Shown: positions 8,716 through 17,948, numbered from the stretch's first letter. The stretch is 64,000 nucleotides of DNA from Pedobacter frigiditerrae (GCF_004331645.1 NZ_SJSK01000004.1:124001-188000), one strand, 5' to 3'. A program made the numbers and translations. Notes: generated from the sequence alone by a model not told the origin.

Positions 8716-10835
8716 AAAAATCATTAACGCTCTTCATTTTCATTATTATTTCATTCATTCACCCCAATTGGGCGCATGCACAAGAAAAAACCTCATTAAG
8801 TACTGAAGGTTTTAAGGCATACTTTTATAAAGACACCAGCAATAAAGCAACTATAAAAGACATAGTTGGTAAAGATTTTACCGCAGCAAATTCAGATATT
8901 TTAAACTTCGGTTTAGATAGATTTACGTATTGGATAAAAATGGTACCCACGGCAGAAAAGTATCATTCAAAACTTGCACTGCAAATAGACCAACCTAGAT
9001 TATCATCATCTCAATTATTCTTTTACAATACCTCAATAACAGAAATACCTGAATATAACCCATTCTCCTCTACGCAAAAGAAGTTTACACAGGGAAAGAT
9101 ATATTTATTGCCTAAAAATTTAAGCAAAGAAAGTACGCTGTATTTAAAGCTAAATTCTAAAGAGGTATTTGTAGTTCCATTAAGCATCATTAAAGAAAAT
9201 TCCTTATTAGACACTTTTACACTTAGAGGAATTGTATTTGGGTTTTACACTGGTATCATGGGTATCATGTTTGTATATAACCTATTTCTTTTCATCATAG
9301 TAAGAGATAGAAGTTATCTATACTACATTTTCTATATCCTTTCTACCTGGTTAACACAGGTAACATTACAAGGTTATTCTTCTAAATATTTCTGGGAACA
9401 GGGTAGTTTTTTAGATCATAACGCCATAATTATCTTCTCAAACTCGGCCTTATTTTTTGCAAGCTTATTTACCATTTCCTTTTTAAACACCAAAGTCTTT
9501 TCAAAAATATCCCATAAGCTATTTACCATAATTTGTTATGCTTCTTTTTTAAATGTTTTTGTATTATTCATCTTCGGAGCAGACATTGCATTTATTATCA
9601 TGCAATTCATCACCCTGGTGGGAGCAATAATCGCGCTTTCAACTTCGTATGTTGTTTACTTTAAAAAACATTTTAAACCTGCTGGGTATTATTTGGTAGC
9701 TTGGTCTGTATTGTTACTGGGTGCTATCTTTTTCATCTTAAAAGATTACAGTATCATTCCATACAACAACTTCACTATTTATCTGCTACAAATTACTTCT
9801 GCATTAGAAGTGATGTTGCTTTCATTTGCATTGGCCGATAAAATTAACTTCTTCAAGAAGGAAAATGAAGTAGCACAAGCACAAGCCTTAAATGCTTCAT
9901 TAGAAAACCAAAAGTTAATCAGGGAACAAAACATTGTACTTGAGAAAAAAGTACATGAAAGAACTGAAGAATTGCAAAGCGCAAACTCTACACTTAATAT
10001 CACCTTAACAAATTTAAAGGAAACACAATCTCAATTAGTAGATGCAGAGAAAATGGCTGCTCTTGGTCAATTAACAGCCGGAATTGCTCATGAAATTAAC
10101 AACCCTATTAATTTTGTAACCTCTAACATTAAACCCTTAGAATTAGACATCAATGATTTAAAAGATATTATCACTAAATACGAAGAAATTGATTTTGATG
10201 GTGACGTAAAGGCTCAAGTAGAAGAGATAGAAGCTTTTAAGAAACAAATAGACCTTGGCTTTGTTAATACTGAAATCGTTTCATTACTCTCTGGAATTAG
10301 TGAAGGCGCTAAGCGAACTGCTGAGATTATTAGAAGTTTAAGAAACTTTAGTCGGCTTGATGAAAGCGATATGAAACCTGTCGATTTAAACGAGGGTTTG
10401 CAGTCTACCTTGGTTTTGGTTAGAAACAATATGCCTGATAATTTAACCGTTATTAATGAATTGGGCAACTTGCCTAAAGTAGAGTGTCAGCCAGGTAAAA
10501 TAAATCAAGTATTCATGAACTTGGTTTCAAATGCAATTCAGGCTATAAAAAGTAAAAAGGTACCCGGTGATGAAGAATTTTTAACCATTAAAAGTTGGTA
10601 TGAAGAACAGCAGGTAAAAATTAGCATTAAAGACACTGGTATTGGAATGAGCGAAGAAACAAAACATCGAATTTTTGAACCATTTTTTACCACTAAAGAT
10701 ATTGGAGAAGGTACGGGCCTTGGTCTTTCTATTGTGTTCAGTATCATAGAGAAACACAAAGGTCATATAGATGTTATATCTAAACTTGGTGTTGGAACAG
10801 AATTTATTATTACCTTGAATGTAAATCCAGAATAA
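8712..10835 (+). CDS. 7TM-DISM sensor histidine kinase
   Basis: A 707-aa membrane sensor. In order: signal peptide (1-23), an extracytoplasmic 7TMR-DISMED2-like beta domain (~30-150), seven hydrophobic helices (~170-380), a coiled coil (~385-445), a HisKA dimerisation domain with H460 in IAHEINNPINF, and a HATPase domain with N, G1 (DTGIGM) and G2 (GEGTGLGLS) boxes. DISMED2 domains are thought to bind small extracellular ligands, often carbohydrate-like. The ATG overlaps the stop of the acyltransferase gene, so the sensor is made together with a possible signal-making enzyme. There is no receiver on this protein; the receivers are in the adjoining genes. Confidence 0.9.
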   Translation: MKKSLTLFIFIIISFIHPNWAHAQEKTSLSTEGFKAYFYKDTSNKATIKDIVGKDFTAANSDILNFGLDRFTYWIKMVPTAEKYHSKLALQIDQPRLSSSQLFFYNTSITEIPEYNPFSSTQKKFTQGKIYLLPKNLSKESTLYLKLNSKEVFVVPLSIIKENSLLDTFTLRGIVFGFYTGIMGIMFVYNLFLFIIVRDRSYLYYIFYILSTWLTQVTLQGYSSKYFWEQGSFLDHNAIIIFSNSALFFASLFTISFLNTKVFSKISHKLFTIICYASFLNVFVLFIFGADIAFIIMQFITLVGAIIALSTSYVVYFKKHFKPAGYYLVAWSVLLLGAIFFILKDYSIIPYNNFTIYLLQITSALEVMLLSFALADKINFFKKENEVAQAQALNASLENQKLIREQNIVLEKKVHERTEELQSANSTLNITLTNLKETQSQLVDAEKMAALGQLTAGIAHEINNPINFVTSNIKPLELDINDLKDIITKYEEIDFDGDVKAQVEEIEAFKKQIDLGFVNTEIVSLLSGISEGAKRTAEIIRSLRNFSRLDESDMKPVDLNEGLQSTLVLVRNNMPDNLTVINELGNLPKVECQPGKINQVFMNLVSNAIQAIKSKKVPGDEEFLTIKSWYEEQQVKISIKDTGIGMSEETKHRIFEPFFTTKDIGEGTGLGLSIVFSIIEKHKGHIDVISKLGVGTEFIITLNVNPE

Positions 10836-10838
10836 GCG

Positions 10839-11924
10839 ATGCCAGCAAGAAACCAAAGTGTAAGAATTTTATACATCGATGATGAAGAAAATAACCTGCA
10901 AGCATTTAAGGCTAGCTTCAGGCGTCAGTATGAGATCTATACAGCTAATTCTGCAGCAGAAGGCTTAAAGATATTGCAAAATGTGGATTTACATGTGATC
11001 ATTGCCGATCAAAAGATGCCCAAAACAACTGGTGTCGAATTCTTTAAAAGCATTGCAGAAACTTACCCTGATCCTATCAGAATCCTTTTAACTGGCTATA
11101 CAGATATAGATGCCTTGGCCGATGCAATTAATCACGGTGATATTTATAGGTACATACAAAAACCCTGGAACGACTTAGAACTACATAACTCTATAAAAAA
11201 TGCTTACGATGCCTATAGAGCCAAAGTAGATTTACGTAACAAGGTAGCAGAGTTAGAAAAAACAAACAACGAATTAAATAGATTTATATATAGTATATCC
11301 CATGAATTAAGAGCGCCTTTAGTTTCTGTTATTGGCATTGTTAATTTGGTTAAAATGGAAGGACTGTATGATTCTAGTGGTGAATATTGGGGCTTAATAG
11401 AAACTTGCTCAAATAAACTAGATTATTATATCCAAAAAACACTTCAATATTACAAAAACAATAAAAACAATACTGATGCTAGCGAGGTAGATTTTACAAA
11501 AATGATTTCAGAGCTAGTAGAAGTTTATTCTTATGCAGACAAAGACACTCAGTTTACCATCCATGTAGATCAAGAAATTCCTTTTTTAGGTGATGTATTT
11601 AGGATAGAAGTGATTCTTGGTAATTTAATTTCAAATGCCATCAAATACCAAAAAGTAACTGAGTTAAACAAAAAAGTAAATATTGAAGTAAATGTAAAGC
11701 CAGACTTAGCTCACATTAGCATTAGTGACAACGGAATGGGTATTTTAAACGAACACCTCGAAAAAATATTTACTCAGTTTTTTAAGAGTAAAGTACACCA
11801 TGGTAGTGGATTAGGTTTATTTATTGTTAAAGAAGCTTTAAATAAAATTGATGGTCGAATTTCAGTAAGCTCCGACCTTGATAAAGGAACAACATTTAAG
11901 ATAACTATTCCAAATATTAAATAA
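10839..11924 (+). CDS. Receiver-histidine kinase hybrid
   Basis: A 361-aa soluble protein. The N-terminal receiver carries D57 (IADQKMPKTTG) and K108 (RYIQKPW). A helical linker (~115-145) leads to a HisKA domain with H155 (SISHELRAPL) and a HATPase domain with SDNGMGI and GSGLGLFIV boxes. It lies 3 bp after the 7TM kinase gene, so it probably takes phosphate from that kinase and passes it on. The receiver resembles the one at 5107-5562. No DNA-binding output is present, so the chain must end elsewhere, possibly at the next gene's receiver. Confidence 0.88.
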   Translation: MPARNQSVRILYIDDEENNLQAFKASFRRQYEIYTANSAAEGLKILQNVDLHVIIADQKMPKTTGVEFFKSIAETYPDPIRILLTGYTDIDALADAINHGDIYRYIQKPWNDLELHNSIKNAYDAYRAKVDLRNKVAELEKTNNELNRFIYSISHELRAPLVSVIGIVNLVKMEGLYDSSGEYWGLIETCSNKLDYYIQKTLQYYKNNKNNTDASEVDFTKMISELVEVYSYADKDTQFTIHVDQEIPFLGDVFRIEVILGNLISNAIKYQKVTELNKKVNIEVNVKPDLAHISISDNGMGILNEHLEKIFTQFFKSKVHHGSGLGLFIVKEALNKIDGRISVSSDLDKGTTFKITIPNIK

Positions 11925-11955
11925 CAGTTATCATCTATAATAGAATTAATAATTA

Positions 11956-12348
11956 ATGTTAAACAAGACAAATAAGGTAATGCTGATCGATGACAACGAA
12001 ATCGATTTAAAAATTAATGCAAAGCTAATTAGTTTGTTTAAGCTTTTTGATGAAACCATTATCTGCCAATCTGCAGAAGAGGCATTAGATTACCTTAATA
12101 AATATTCAAATGAGTCAGACAAACTGCCAAGCTTTATTCTTTTAGACATTCAAATGCCAGATATGGATGGTTTTGATTTTTTAGAACAATACAAAAACCT
12201 AAGTAAGACTTTTACCGACAGGTGTACCATTGCCATGCTGTCATCTACTCTAGATTTTGGAGATATTCAGCGGGCAGAAGCCAATCCTTATGTGGTTAAA
12301 TTATTAAAAAAACCACTTTCCCTGCCAGAGTTAACCAAACTGGTTTAA
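11956..12348 (+). CDS. CheY-like single-domain response regulator
   Basis: A 130-aa stand-alone receiver with acidic pair D12/D13, phospho-acceptor D64 (LLDIQMPDMDG) and a C-terminal KKPLS lysine. There is no output domain. It lies 31 bp after the hybrid kinase in the same direction and is the last obvious member of the locus. In Bacteroidota such receivers often follow kinases with no transcription factor nearby and act by binding other proteins; its target is unknown. Confidence 0.85.
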   Translation: MLNKTNKVMLIDDNEIDLKINAKLISLFKLFDETIICQSAEEALDYLNKYSNESDKLPSFILLDIQMPDMDGFDFLEQYKNLSKTFTDRCTIAMLSSTLDFGDIQRAEANPYVVKLLKKPLSLPELTKLV

Positions 12349-12423
12349 TTCCTATTTTCTCTTTTTTGGTAAAAACTTTTAATTAAGCGTTTTGTTATTA
12401 TGCTGAACCTAAAATTAACCAAA

Positions 12424-12711
12424 ATGGACAATTTAGAAAATATTGCAGGCTTAGGAAAAAACCACGACAAAGCCGCTCACGAAAATGACATCGCTAAAAA
12501 ACAAAGCGAAGCCCAACCAGCAGCAGAAAATTTAGACATGATGCCTCATAGTGTCAATAAAGACGGCAATAAGGATTTCAAAGAAACTGTTGAATTTGAT
12601 AAAGTTGCCAACGTGCATAATGAGGCAGCAGAATATGCTCAAAAAGAACACGAAAAGGCAGACAACTGGGAAAACACGAATGAAAACGGCCCTGATCAAC
12701 CAACTTTTTAA
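12424..12711 (+). CDS. Small hydrophilic protein of unknown function
   Basis: A 95-aa very hydrophilic protein rich in Asn, Asp, Glu, Lys and Ala, with no hydrophobic core segment or signal peptide. It is likely unstructured or helical. I prefer the ATG at 12424 (context aaccaaaATGG) over the one at 12400, although both are in frame. The composition resembles small stress-related Bacteroidota proteins, but I recognise no family. It is probably transcribed separately from the receiver gene 75 bp upstream. Confidence 0.55.
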   Translation: MDNLENIAGLGKNHDKAAHENDIAKKQSEAQPAAENLDMMPHSVNKDGNKDFKETVEFDKVANVHNEAAEYAQKEHEKADNWENTNENGPDQPTF

Positions 12712-12862
12712 TTATCTAACATCTTTGCGAAGACCGATTTTTCATCGCCTGAGACAATCTGTTAATATGATTGCTTTGAAATTCCAATTAGATTTATTGG
12801 AAAACGATGGGCTGTAATTCTTGGCGAGTACAGCCTTGGGAATTCTTCGATATTTCATTTTC

Positions 12863-12897
12863 CGTCATTTCGACAGAGCGCAGCGACGAGAAATCTG
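12863..12897. repeat. Interspersed GTCATTTCGA...GAGAAATCT repeat within the 12712-13024 gap
   Basis: The 313-bp gap 12712-13024 has no supported gene. It holds one copy of a Bacteroidota intergenic repeat that starts CGTCATTTCGAC, contains GAGCGCAGCGACGAG and ends AAATCT. The arms TTTCG and CGAGAAA pair. It belongs with the related elements at 17979 and 21799. The rest of the gap shows no clear feature. Confidence 0.55.
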
Positions 12898-13024
12898 TAT
12901 TATAATAGCACCAAAATATAAATAACCCGAAACAAAAAGGATTTTCACTAATGTCCGGTTTAGGGAACAGGGGTTCATTAGTACATTTATTACTTATTAA
13001 AAAACACTCTACAAAGGCTACTTT

Positions 13025-13492
13025 TCAAGTTTCATCAATAAACAACACCCAATTTGTTCTCAGTTTTTTCTGGTAAAGATACTTTCGCTCATAGCTATCA
13101 TTTTCATCACATTTATTATAAATAAAATACGTTGCTTTTCGTCCTGAGGAGTTTTCATTCCTCATCTGAAAAATCATTTGTGAAAATAATCCACAACTCC
13201 CTAATTCATTGTACTCACAACTAACTTCTTTGACCTCATTTTGAATCATTAATTTCGCCAAGTCATCATCATATAAAAAATTACCTCGAGGACTTTTTGT
13301 GCGTTTAGCTACAAAAACTAAAATAGCCTTGTGTCTTTTATAATTTTGTACAATTATTTCTCGTTGAATATAGGATACCATATTGTCAAAACCTGCCCTA
13401 TGTTCTGTGAAATAGCTCTCATATTTGGCAGAATCTGTTTTACAAGACAAAATCATTACATAAAATACCATCAATATCATTTTCTTAATCAT
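13025..13492 (-). CDS. Small lipoprotein of unknown function
   Basis: A 155-aa protein with a short signal peptide ending in the lipobox MILSC (cysteine ~16), so it is predicted to be a lipoprotein. The mature part has several cysteines (in SCEYNELGSCG and KCDE) and ends in FIDET. I recognise no family. It stands alone on the minus strand between a repeat-bearing gap and a terminator, with no operon partner. Confidence 0.6.
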   Translation of the reverse strand: MIKKMILMVFYVMILSCKTDSAKYESYFTEHRAGFDNMVSYIQREIIVQNYKRHKAILVFVAKRTKSPRGNFLYDDDLAKLMIQNEVKEVSCEYNELGSCGLFSQMIFQMRNENSSGRKATYFIYNKCDENDSYERKYLYQKKLRTNWVLFIDET

Positions 13493-13610
13493 AGTTATCT
13501 ATAATTTAATCTACTCTCACGCAAGTCTTAAAGCTGACGTTAATTCTAGGGTAGACTGTGCCCTAACAGAAACCAAAATACAATAATTCATTTAATAAAA
13601 GCCTAAAAAA

Positions 13611-13640
13611 CAAAAGCCCCGACAAATGTCGAGGCTTTTT
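13611..13640 (-). terminator. Intrinsic terminator of the OmpA operon
   Basis: Arms AAAAGCCCCGACA and TGTCGAGGCTTTT pair with one mismatch. On the minus strand the hairpin is followed by a T-rich run. It lies 55 bp beyond the stop of the OmpA-family gene. The arms are flanked by A/T tracts on both sides, so it could work in both directions. Confidence 0.75.
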
Positions 13641-13694
13641 CATTAGAGGCATTCTTTAGAAAAGAACCCCTTAAATATTTAAACCGTTAAATGA

Positions 13695-14558
13695 CTATGG
13701 TTTAGTTTCAGCCGGTGCTTTACCAATTAACTCCATGAACTGATCTAACTTAGGCGTAATGATAATTTGTGTACGTCTATTTTTAGATTTACCAGCTTCA
13801 TTATCATTAGCAACCAAAGGATTGTATTCTCCTCGTCCTCCTGCCGTTAAACGTTTAGGGTCTACCTTATAGGTGGTCTGCAAAGCTTGAACCACTGACG
13901 AGGCTCTTAAAGCACTTAAATCCCAGTTATTTCTAATGTTAGGTTTAGCGATAGGCACATTATCCGTATTACCTTCAATCAACACATCGTAATTGCTATA
14001 GTCTGAAATAATTTTGGCAATTTTACTTAATGTAGCTCCTGCTTTATCAGATATTTCATAACTACCAGATTTGTACAACATATTGTCAGATAAAGAAATG
14101 TAAACCACTCCTTTTAATACCTGTACATCAACATCGCTCATTTCTTGTTGACTTAAAGAACGTGTTAAATTATTTGTTAAAACCACATTTAACGAATCGC
14201 TTTTGTTTTTAGCGTTTACTAATTGCTGAATGTATTTGTTAGAACTGTTAATCTCATCTACCAATTTAGAAATGTTAACGTTTCCTTGGCTACTTGAGTT
14301 TAAACATTTGTTTAAAGCTGCTTGTAAAGCCACAGCATTAGCTTTTTCTGCTGCAATTTGTTCTTCTAAACTTTTGATCCTGATTTTTCCACCAGACGCA
14401 TCACTTTCGCTAGCTTGTAAACGCTGATTGAGTTGTTCATTACTCTGTTGCAGTTTAGTGTTTGTAGACTGCAGTTCTGCGAATTTTTTGTTACTCACAC
14501 AGCCTGTAGCCATTACACCAACTAAACAAACTGAGGGTATTAATATTGATAATTTCAT
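13695..14558 (-). CDS. OmpA-family peptidoglycan-binding lipoprotein
   Basis: A 287-aa envelope protein. The signal peptide ends in the lipobox VMATGC (cysteine ~20), giving an outer-membrane or periplasmic lipoprotein. Residues ~25-140 form a coiled coil rich in Gln, Leu and Asn. The C-terminal ~120 residues are an OmpA-like domain: GNTDNVPIA, NWDLSALRA and the arginine-rich NRRTQIIITP, with the Asp and Arg used to bind diaminopimelate in peptidoglycan. It is the last gene of a minus-strand run (DUF1573, propeller-like, Ig-like lipoprotein, OmpA) and is followed by a terminator. It anchors the outer membrane to the cell wall. Confidence 0.88.
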   Translation of the reverse strand: MKLSILIPSVCLVGVMATGCVSNKKFAELQSTNTKLQQSNEQLNQRLQASESDASGGKIRIKSLEEQIAAEKANAVALQAALNKCLNSSSQGNVNISKLVDEINSSNKYIQQLVNAKNKSDSLNVVLTNNLTRSLSQQEMSDVDVQVLKGVVYISLSDNMLYKSGSYEISDKAGATLSKIAKIISDYSNYDVLIEGNTDNVPIAKPNIRNNWDLSALRASSVVQALQTTYKVDPKRLTAGGRGEYNPLVANDNEAGKSKNRRTQIIITPKLDQFMELIGKAPAETKP

Positions 14559-14623
14559 AATCTTTAATTTTTAGTTTCTAAAAGACTATGTTATAACAAC
14601 CAATAGGAGTTAAAGTTTTTTAT

Positions 14624-15724
14624 TTAATGCTCAACCTTAAAGCTTAAATAAGTAAATGTTTTGTTTTGCTGCTTATCTTTCCGCACATCCCTATCAAAAA
14701 CACGGTTTAAGTTATTAGCAGCCAAATCCTCTAATCGGTTATCTATTTTAAGTTGATAAATACCTTTTCGCCAATTTTGTTTTGGTGTAAACATCCAAGA
14801 CTCACCAGCATTAACCTTAACTTCTCCCCTTACGGTTTTACCTTTGTCATCCAATACTTCAATAGATTCTAATAACAGGTAATGATCTAAATATTCTCCG
14901 GTGGTAATGTTAAGGCTAGATCTTATATTAGGAATTGGTCTACTAATCAGCCATTTTTTTACATCCGGAATTTGATCATCTCTCTTACCTGCAATAAACT
15001 TCCTTTTATATTCTTTTGCCAATGCCAAACCTTGATGGTCTTTCCAACTTGGTGAAATAACCAATTGATAAGCTTGAGCAGTTTTTAAGGGATTACCCAA
15101 TTTCTGATTTAAAATTAAATCCCTCTTTATACGGCCAGGATCTAACCAAACTGTTAATACCTTACCAGTGGTATCCCAAAGTTCAGGTTGTAGATTTAGA
15201 AACACATTGCGCATGGTATCTCCTTTTTTATCTAGCAAAGTGATATAATTTAAAGATTCGCCAGTTCGCATTGGCTTAGAAAACGCTATATATATCTTCA
15301 ATAGATTTTCTGGAATGGTATCTACATCAGGGTAGATTTTTACAATCTTTGGCGCATTGTTTTTTGGAGTAGGAACCTGAATAGAACCAATGAGTTTTTC
15401 GCCATCATAAATTTGATATTGAAAACCGAAGGTTAAAGGAATAAGTGGCTTAAAAAGGACTATACTATCTTGATCCTTAAAAACACCTAGAATTGAAACT
15501 TTAGCAACAGCATTTTGATCAATAACTTTCAAGTCATCAATCGCTCCCTTTATCAATCCTTTTGGGATTTGAATACCTACTGGGAATTGTTTTGCATAAA
15601 CAATGCTTAGTTTATTTTCGCTTTTTTTACAAGCTGCAAAAAAGGCCAATAACAAAAATACCAGGCCATATTTGAAACATAACCTGGTATTCTTTAAATT
15701 TTTAAACTTAAATGTTTTTACCAT
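14624..15724 (-). CDS. Ig-like domain lipoprotein
   Basis: A 366-aa protein with a signal anchor and lipobox ending AFFAAC (cysteine ~32). One segment (~130-160, around IYIAFSKPM) matches the bacterial Ig-like fold (SbsA/Big_5 type), and the rest reads as beta-sandwich strands. No catalytic motif is visible. The ATG lies 17 bp inside the end of the upstream propeller-like gene, so the two are translationally coupled. Probably an exposed structural or binding lipoprotein. Confidence 0.6.
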   Translation of the reverse strand: MVKTFKFKNLKNTRLCFKYGLVFLLLAFFAACKKSENKLSIVYAKQFPVGIQIPKGLIKGAIDDLKVIDQNAVAKVSILGVFKDQDSIVLFKPLIPLTFGFQYQIYDGEKLIGSIQVPTPKNNAPKIVKIYPDVDTIPENLLKIYIAFSKPMRTGESLNYITLLDKKGDTMRNVFLNLQPELWDTTGKVLTVWLDPGRIKRDLILNQKLGNPLKTAQAYQLVISPSWKDHQGLALAKEYKRKFIAGKRDDQIPDVKKWLISRPIPNIRSSLNITTGEYLDHYLLLESIEVLDDKGKTVRGEVKVNAGESWMFTPKQNWRKGIYQLKIDNRLEDLAANNLNRVFDRDVRKDKQQNKTFTYLSFKVEH

Positions 15725-16814
15725 CCGAAGTCCAAAGGTCTAAATCTCCATTGGCTTTTTTCTGTATCAATACTGCCCTAGTATCATCCAATTTATCTAA
15801 TTGCATTACTTTTTCATAAGGTAAGGCAGTGAAATTTACACCAGCGGTTGTAGCTACTTTTGAAGTTAATGAACCTTCAAATTTTTGAATCTCATCATAG
15901 CTTACTTTTGCAGCAGGTCTACGGTCATTAGCCATTACCAAAAAGTCTTTACTGTCAGTTTTTAACCAAATCATATCTGCTGGTGTATTCTGATTACCCA
16001 TTTCAGCAATTGTTCTTCCTTTAGCACTTGCCCCTGGCTTTAAATCGTCCATGGCAAAAAGCACTAATGGTGTACAAGTATAACTTGCCACCACATAATC
16101 CTTACCAGCTATTTTGGTAACCGAGAAAGTACGGATTGGAGAAGTTGTCTCGTACCTACCATGGGCACCATGATACATTTCTAAAGATGATTCGTCTTCT
16201 TGTTTTCCAGTAAAAGGAAAGCCTATGCTTCTAAATGATGAACTGAATTCTTTATTGCTTAAACCACTCACCATCAGCTTACCATTATAGTAACCAAGGT
16301 CTGAGATGGATGAAACCCTTAATGGCCTACCCCTTTGGTCTTTTGCATCTGCCGCTGCAACGTTATTTAACGCAATTGAAGAAAAACTCACATCTTTTAA
16401 TGAAACTGATTTAATCTCATTATCTGCATTAAGCATTAGCAAAAGAGGTGTTCCATCTGCACTTTTAACCGCAATGTACAATTTCTTAGAAATTGGGTTT
16501 ACTGCAATATCAGTAATATTTATATTTTCTTTTGCTGTTCCTAAGGCCTCAGCAATTTTTACATCAATGTTTTTTAGTTCAAATGCTTTAGCGGTATTTA
16601 CCTTTTTAGTGTCTTTAGTATCTACGGCAAAAACTGCCGCACTTTGAGAATCACCAATAAACAACACGCCATTAGGACCAAAACTTAATGCCGTAATTGA
16701 TTTAATTTCTGGGGTACCAACAGTTAAACCATAAGGATTAGCTGCTTTGCGAGTACCTGCAAACAATAAAACGCCAGCCACTATGGCTGCTAGAAATAGA
16801 TAAGACTTTTTCAT
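15708..16814 (-). CDS. Secreted propeller-like protein of unknown function
   Basis: A 368-aa secreted protein. I took the ATG at 16814 (MKKSYLFLAAIVAG) because it begins directly with a signal peptide; the longer ORF adds only MIIKIII. The mature protein shows repeated strand patterns typical of beta-propellers, such as ITALSFGPNGVLFIGD, DIAVNPISKKLYIAV and SDLGYYNGKLMVSG. I recognise no enzyme motif. It is 42 bp downstream of the DUF1573 gene and overlaps the Ig-like lipoprotein gene, suggesting a joint envelope role. Confidence 0.5.
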   Translation of the reverse strand: MKKSYLFLAAIVAGVLLFAGTRKAANPYGLTVGTPEIKSITALSFGPNGVLFIGDSQSAAVFAVDTKDTKKVNTAKAFELKNIDVKIAEALGTAKENINITDIAVNPISKKLYIAVKSADGTPLLLMLNADNEIKSVSLKDVSFSSIALNNVAAADAKDQRGRPLRVSSISDLGYYNGKLMVSGLSNKEFSSSFRSIGFPFTGKQEDESSLEMYHGAHGRYETTSPIRTFSVTKIAGKDYVVASYTCTPLVLFAMDDLKPGASAKGRTIAEMGNQNTPADMIWLKTDSKDFLVMANDRRPAAKVSYDEIQKFEGSLTSKVATTAGVNFTALPYEKVMQLDKLDDTRAVLIQKKANGDLDLWTSDGKNI

Positions 16815-16856
16815 AATTATTATTTTTATAATCAATTAGGCATCAGCCGATGCTTT

Positions 16857-17252
16857 TTATTTTGAAGTTACAGTAGCAACTACTTCACCTTTGATGTATA
16901 CTTTTTTAACTGCTTCTGTAGCATTAGATCTGATGGTTGTTTCTTTTGTAAACTGACCAATAGCAGCTGCGTTATAAGTTAAGGTTATAGAACCAGTTGC
17001 TCCTTTTTTAATTGGAGTTTTTGTAAACTCAGCAACAGTACAACCACAAGTAGGCTCAACTGCACTAAGAATTAATGGTTTATCGCCAACGTTTGTAAAT
17101 TTTAAAGTTGCAGTAACTGGAGTACCTTGTTTTACCTTACCAAAATCGTAAGTTTCTTTTTCAAATTTAAACTGAGGCTCAGTATCAACATGCATAGCTG
17201 TCATCGCAGTAAAACCTAGTACTACCGCAAAAAGGAGAATTAATTTTTTCAT
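16857..17252 (-). CDS. DUF1573 family secreted protein
   Basis: A 131-aa protein with an N-terminal signal peptide and one DUF1573 domain, an Ig-like fold related to ASH/HYDIN domains. Typical blocks are FDFGKVKQG-like FEKETYDFGKV, LKFTNVGDKPL and the cysteine pair PTCGCTVAEF. Such proteins are abundant in Bacteroidota and their function is largely unknown. It is the first gene of the minus-strand envelope group and is followed by the propeller-like gene after 42 bp. Confidence 0.85.
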   Translation of the reverse strand: MKKLILLFAVVLGFTAMTAMHVDTEPQFKFEKETYDFGKVKQGTPVTATLKFTNVGDKPLILSAVEPTCGCTVAEFTKTPIKKGATGSITLTYNAAAIGQFTKETTIRSNATEAVKKVYIKGEVVATVTSK

Positions 17253-17396
17253 AATTTATAAATCTTAATCGAATATACATAAAAAGTAAATTAGCTAGTA
17301 CTTTGATTATAAAACTTTTGTAAAAAGTATGTTAGACCACCATATAATAAAATAACCGCATAAATACATAGGAGGCATAGAAGGATATTGAAGTGT

Positions 17397-17542
17397 TATG
17401 TGGTAAAATTGTGTAAACACGCTTAAAGATCTTTTTAACTATCTACAACAAACAAACCTATGTGCTCCATATGCCTATGTGGTAAAAAACAGTTTGAGCA
17501 GGCTGGAAACTAAAAAACACCTATGTCGTCTATGTGGTAAAA
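17397..17542. repeat. Three copies of a TATGTGGTAAAA repeat in a 318-bp gap
   Basis: The gap 17253-17570 between the divergent DUF1573 and VOC genes carries TATGTGGTAAAA at 17397-17408, 17476-17487 and 17531-17542. The second and third copies are each preceded by another CCTATGTG/CCTATGTC half. An inverted relative (CATAGGAGGCATAG) precedes the first. They look like degenerate interspersed repeats rather than operators. I see no gene or RNA in the gap. Confidence 0.5.
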
Positions 17543-17570
17543 TCCCTAAATTTGAAAAACAAATCACCTT

Positions 17571-17948
17571 ATGCACATAGACCACGCTACAATCCGTACC
17601 AATCACTTAAAGGAAACTAGAGATTTTATGGTTTCAGTATTTGACTTAGTTGAGGGCAAACGGCCCGAAACCATTGCTGCTTTGGTAGATGGCTATTGGT
17701 TGTACTGGAAGGATTCGCCTTTAGTACACATTATCAAAAGTCCTTCAGATACGGAAGAAATTGCAAACAACTCAACTGAAGCAATTGACCATTTTGCATT
17801 AATTATGGAAGATCACGAGGCCTTTAAACAAAAACTAATAGCGATGGAAGTCCCTTTCAAATTAATGGATGTTCCTGAACTAAAAATCAAACGCATCTTC
17901 TTGCATACGCCACAAAATATTTTGATTGAAACTATATTTAGATATTGA
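17571..17948 (+). CDS. VOC family (glyoxalase-like) protein
   Basis: A 125-aa single-domain protein of the vicinal oxygen chelate superfamily. It starts MHIDHATIRTNHLKETRDFM, has a central IDHFALIMED strand and ends ILIETIFRY. The metal-ligand positions H4, H74 and E122 are in the expected places for glyoxalase/dioxygenase-type members. The substrate cannot be predicted. It appears monocistronic and is followed by a short interspersed repeat. Confidence 0.8.
   Translation: MHIDHATIRTNHLKETRDFMVSVFDLVEGKRPETIAALVDGYWLYWKDSPLVHIIKSPSDTEEIANNSTEAIDHFALIMEDHEAFKQKLIAMEVPFKLMDVPELKIKRIFLHTPQNILIETIFRY

Noticed and set aside
12551..12817. An 88-aa ORF overlapping the small hydrophilic protein gene in another frame
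   Set aside because: It runs out of frame over the better supported gene and has no start context or domain features.
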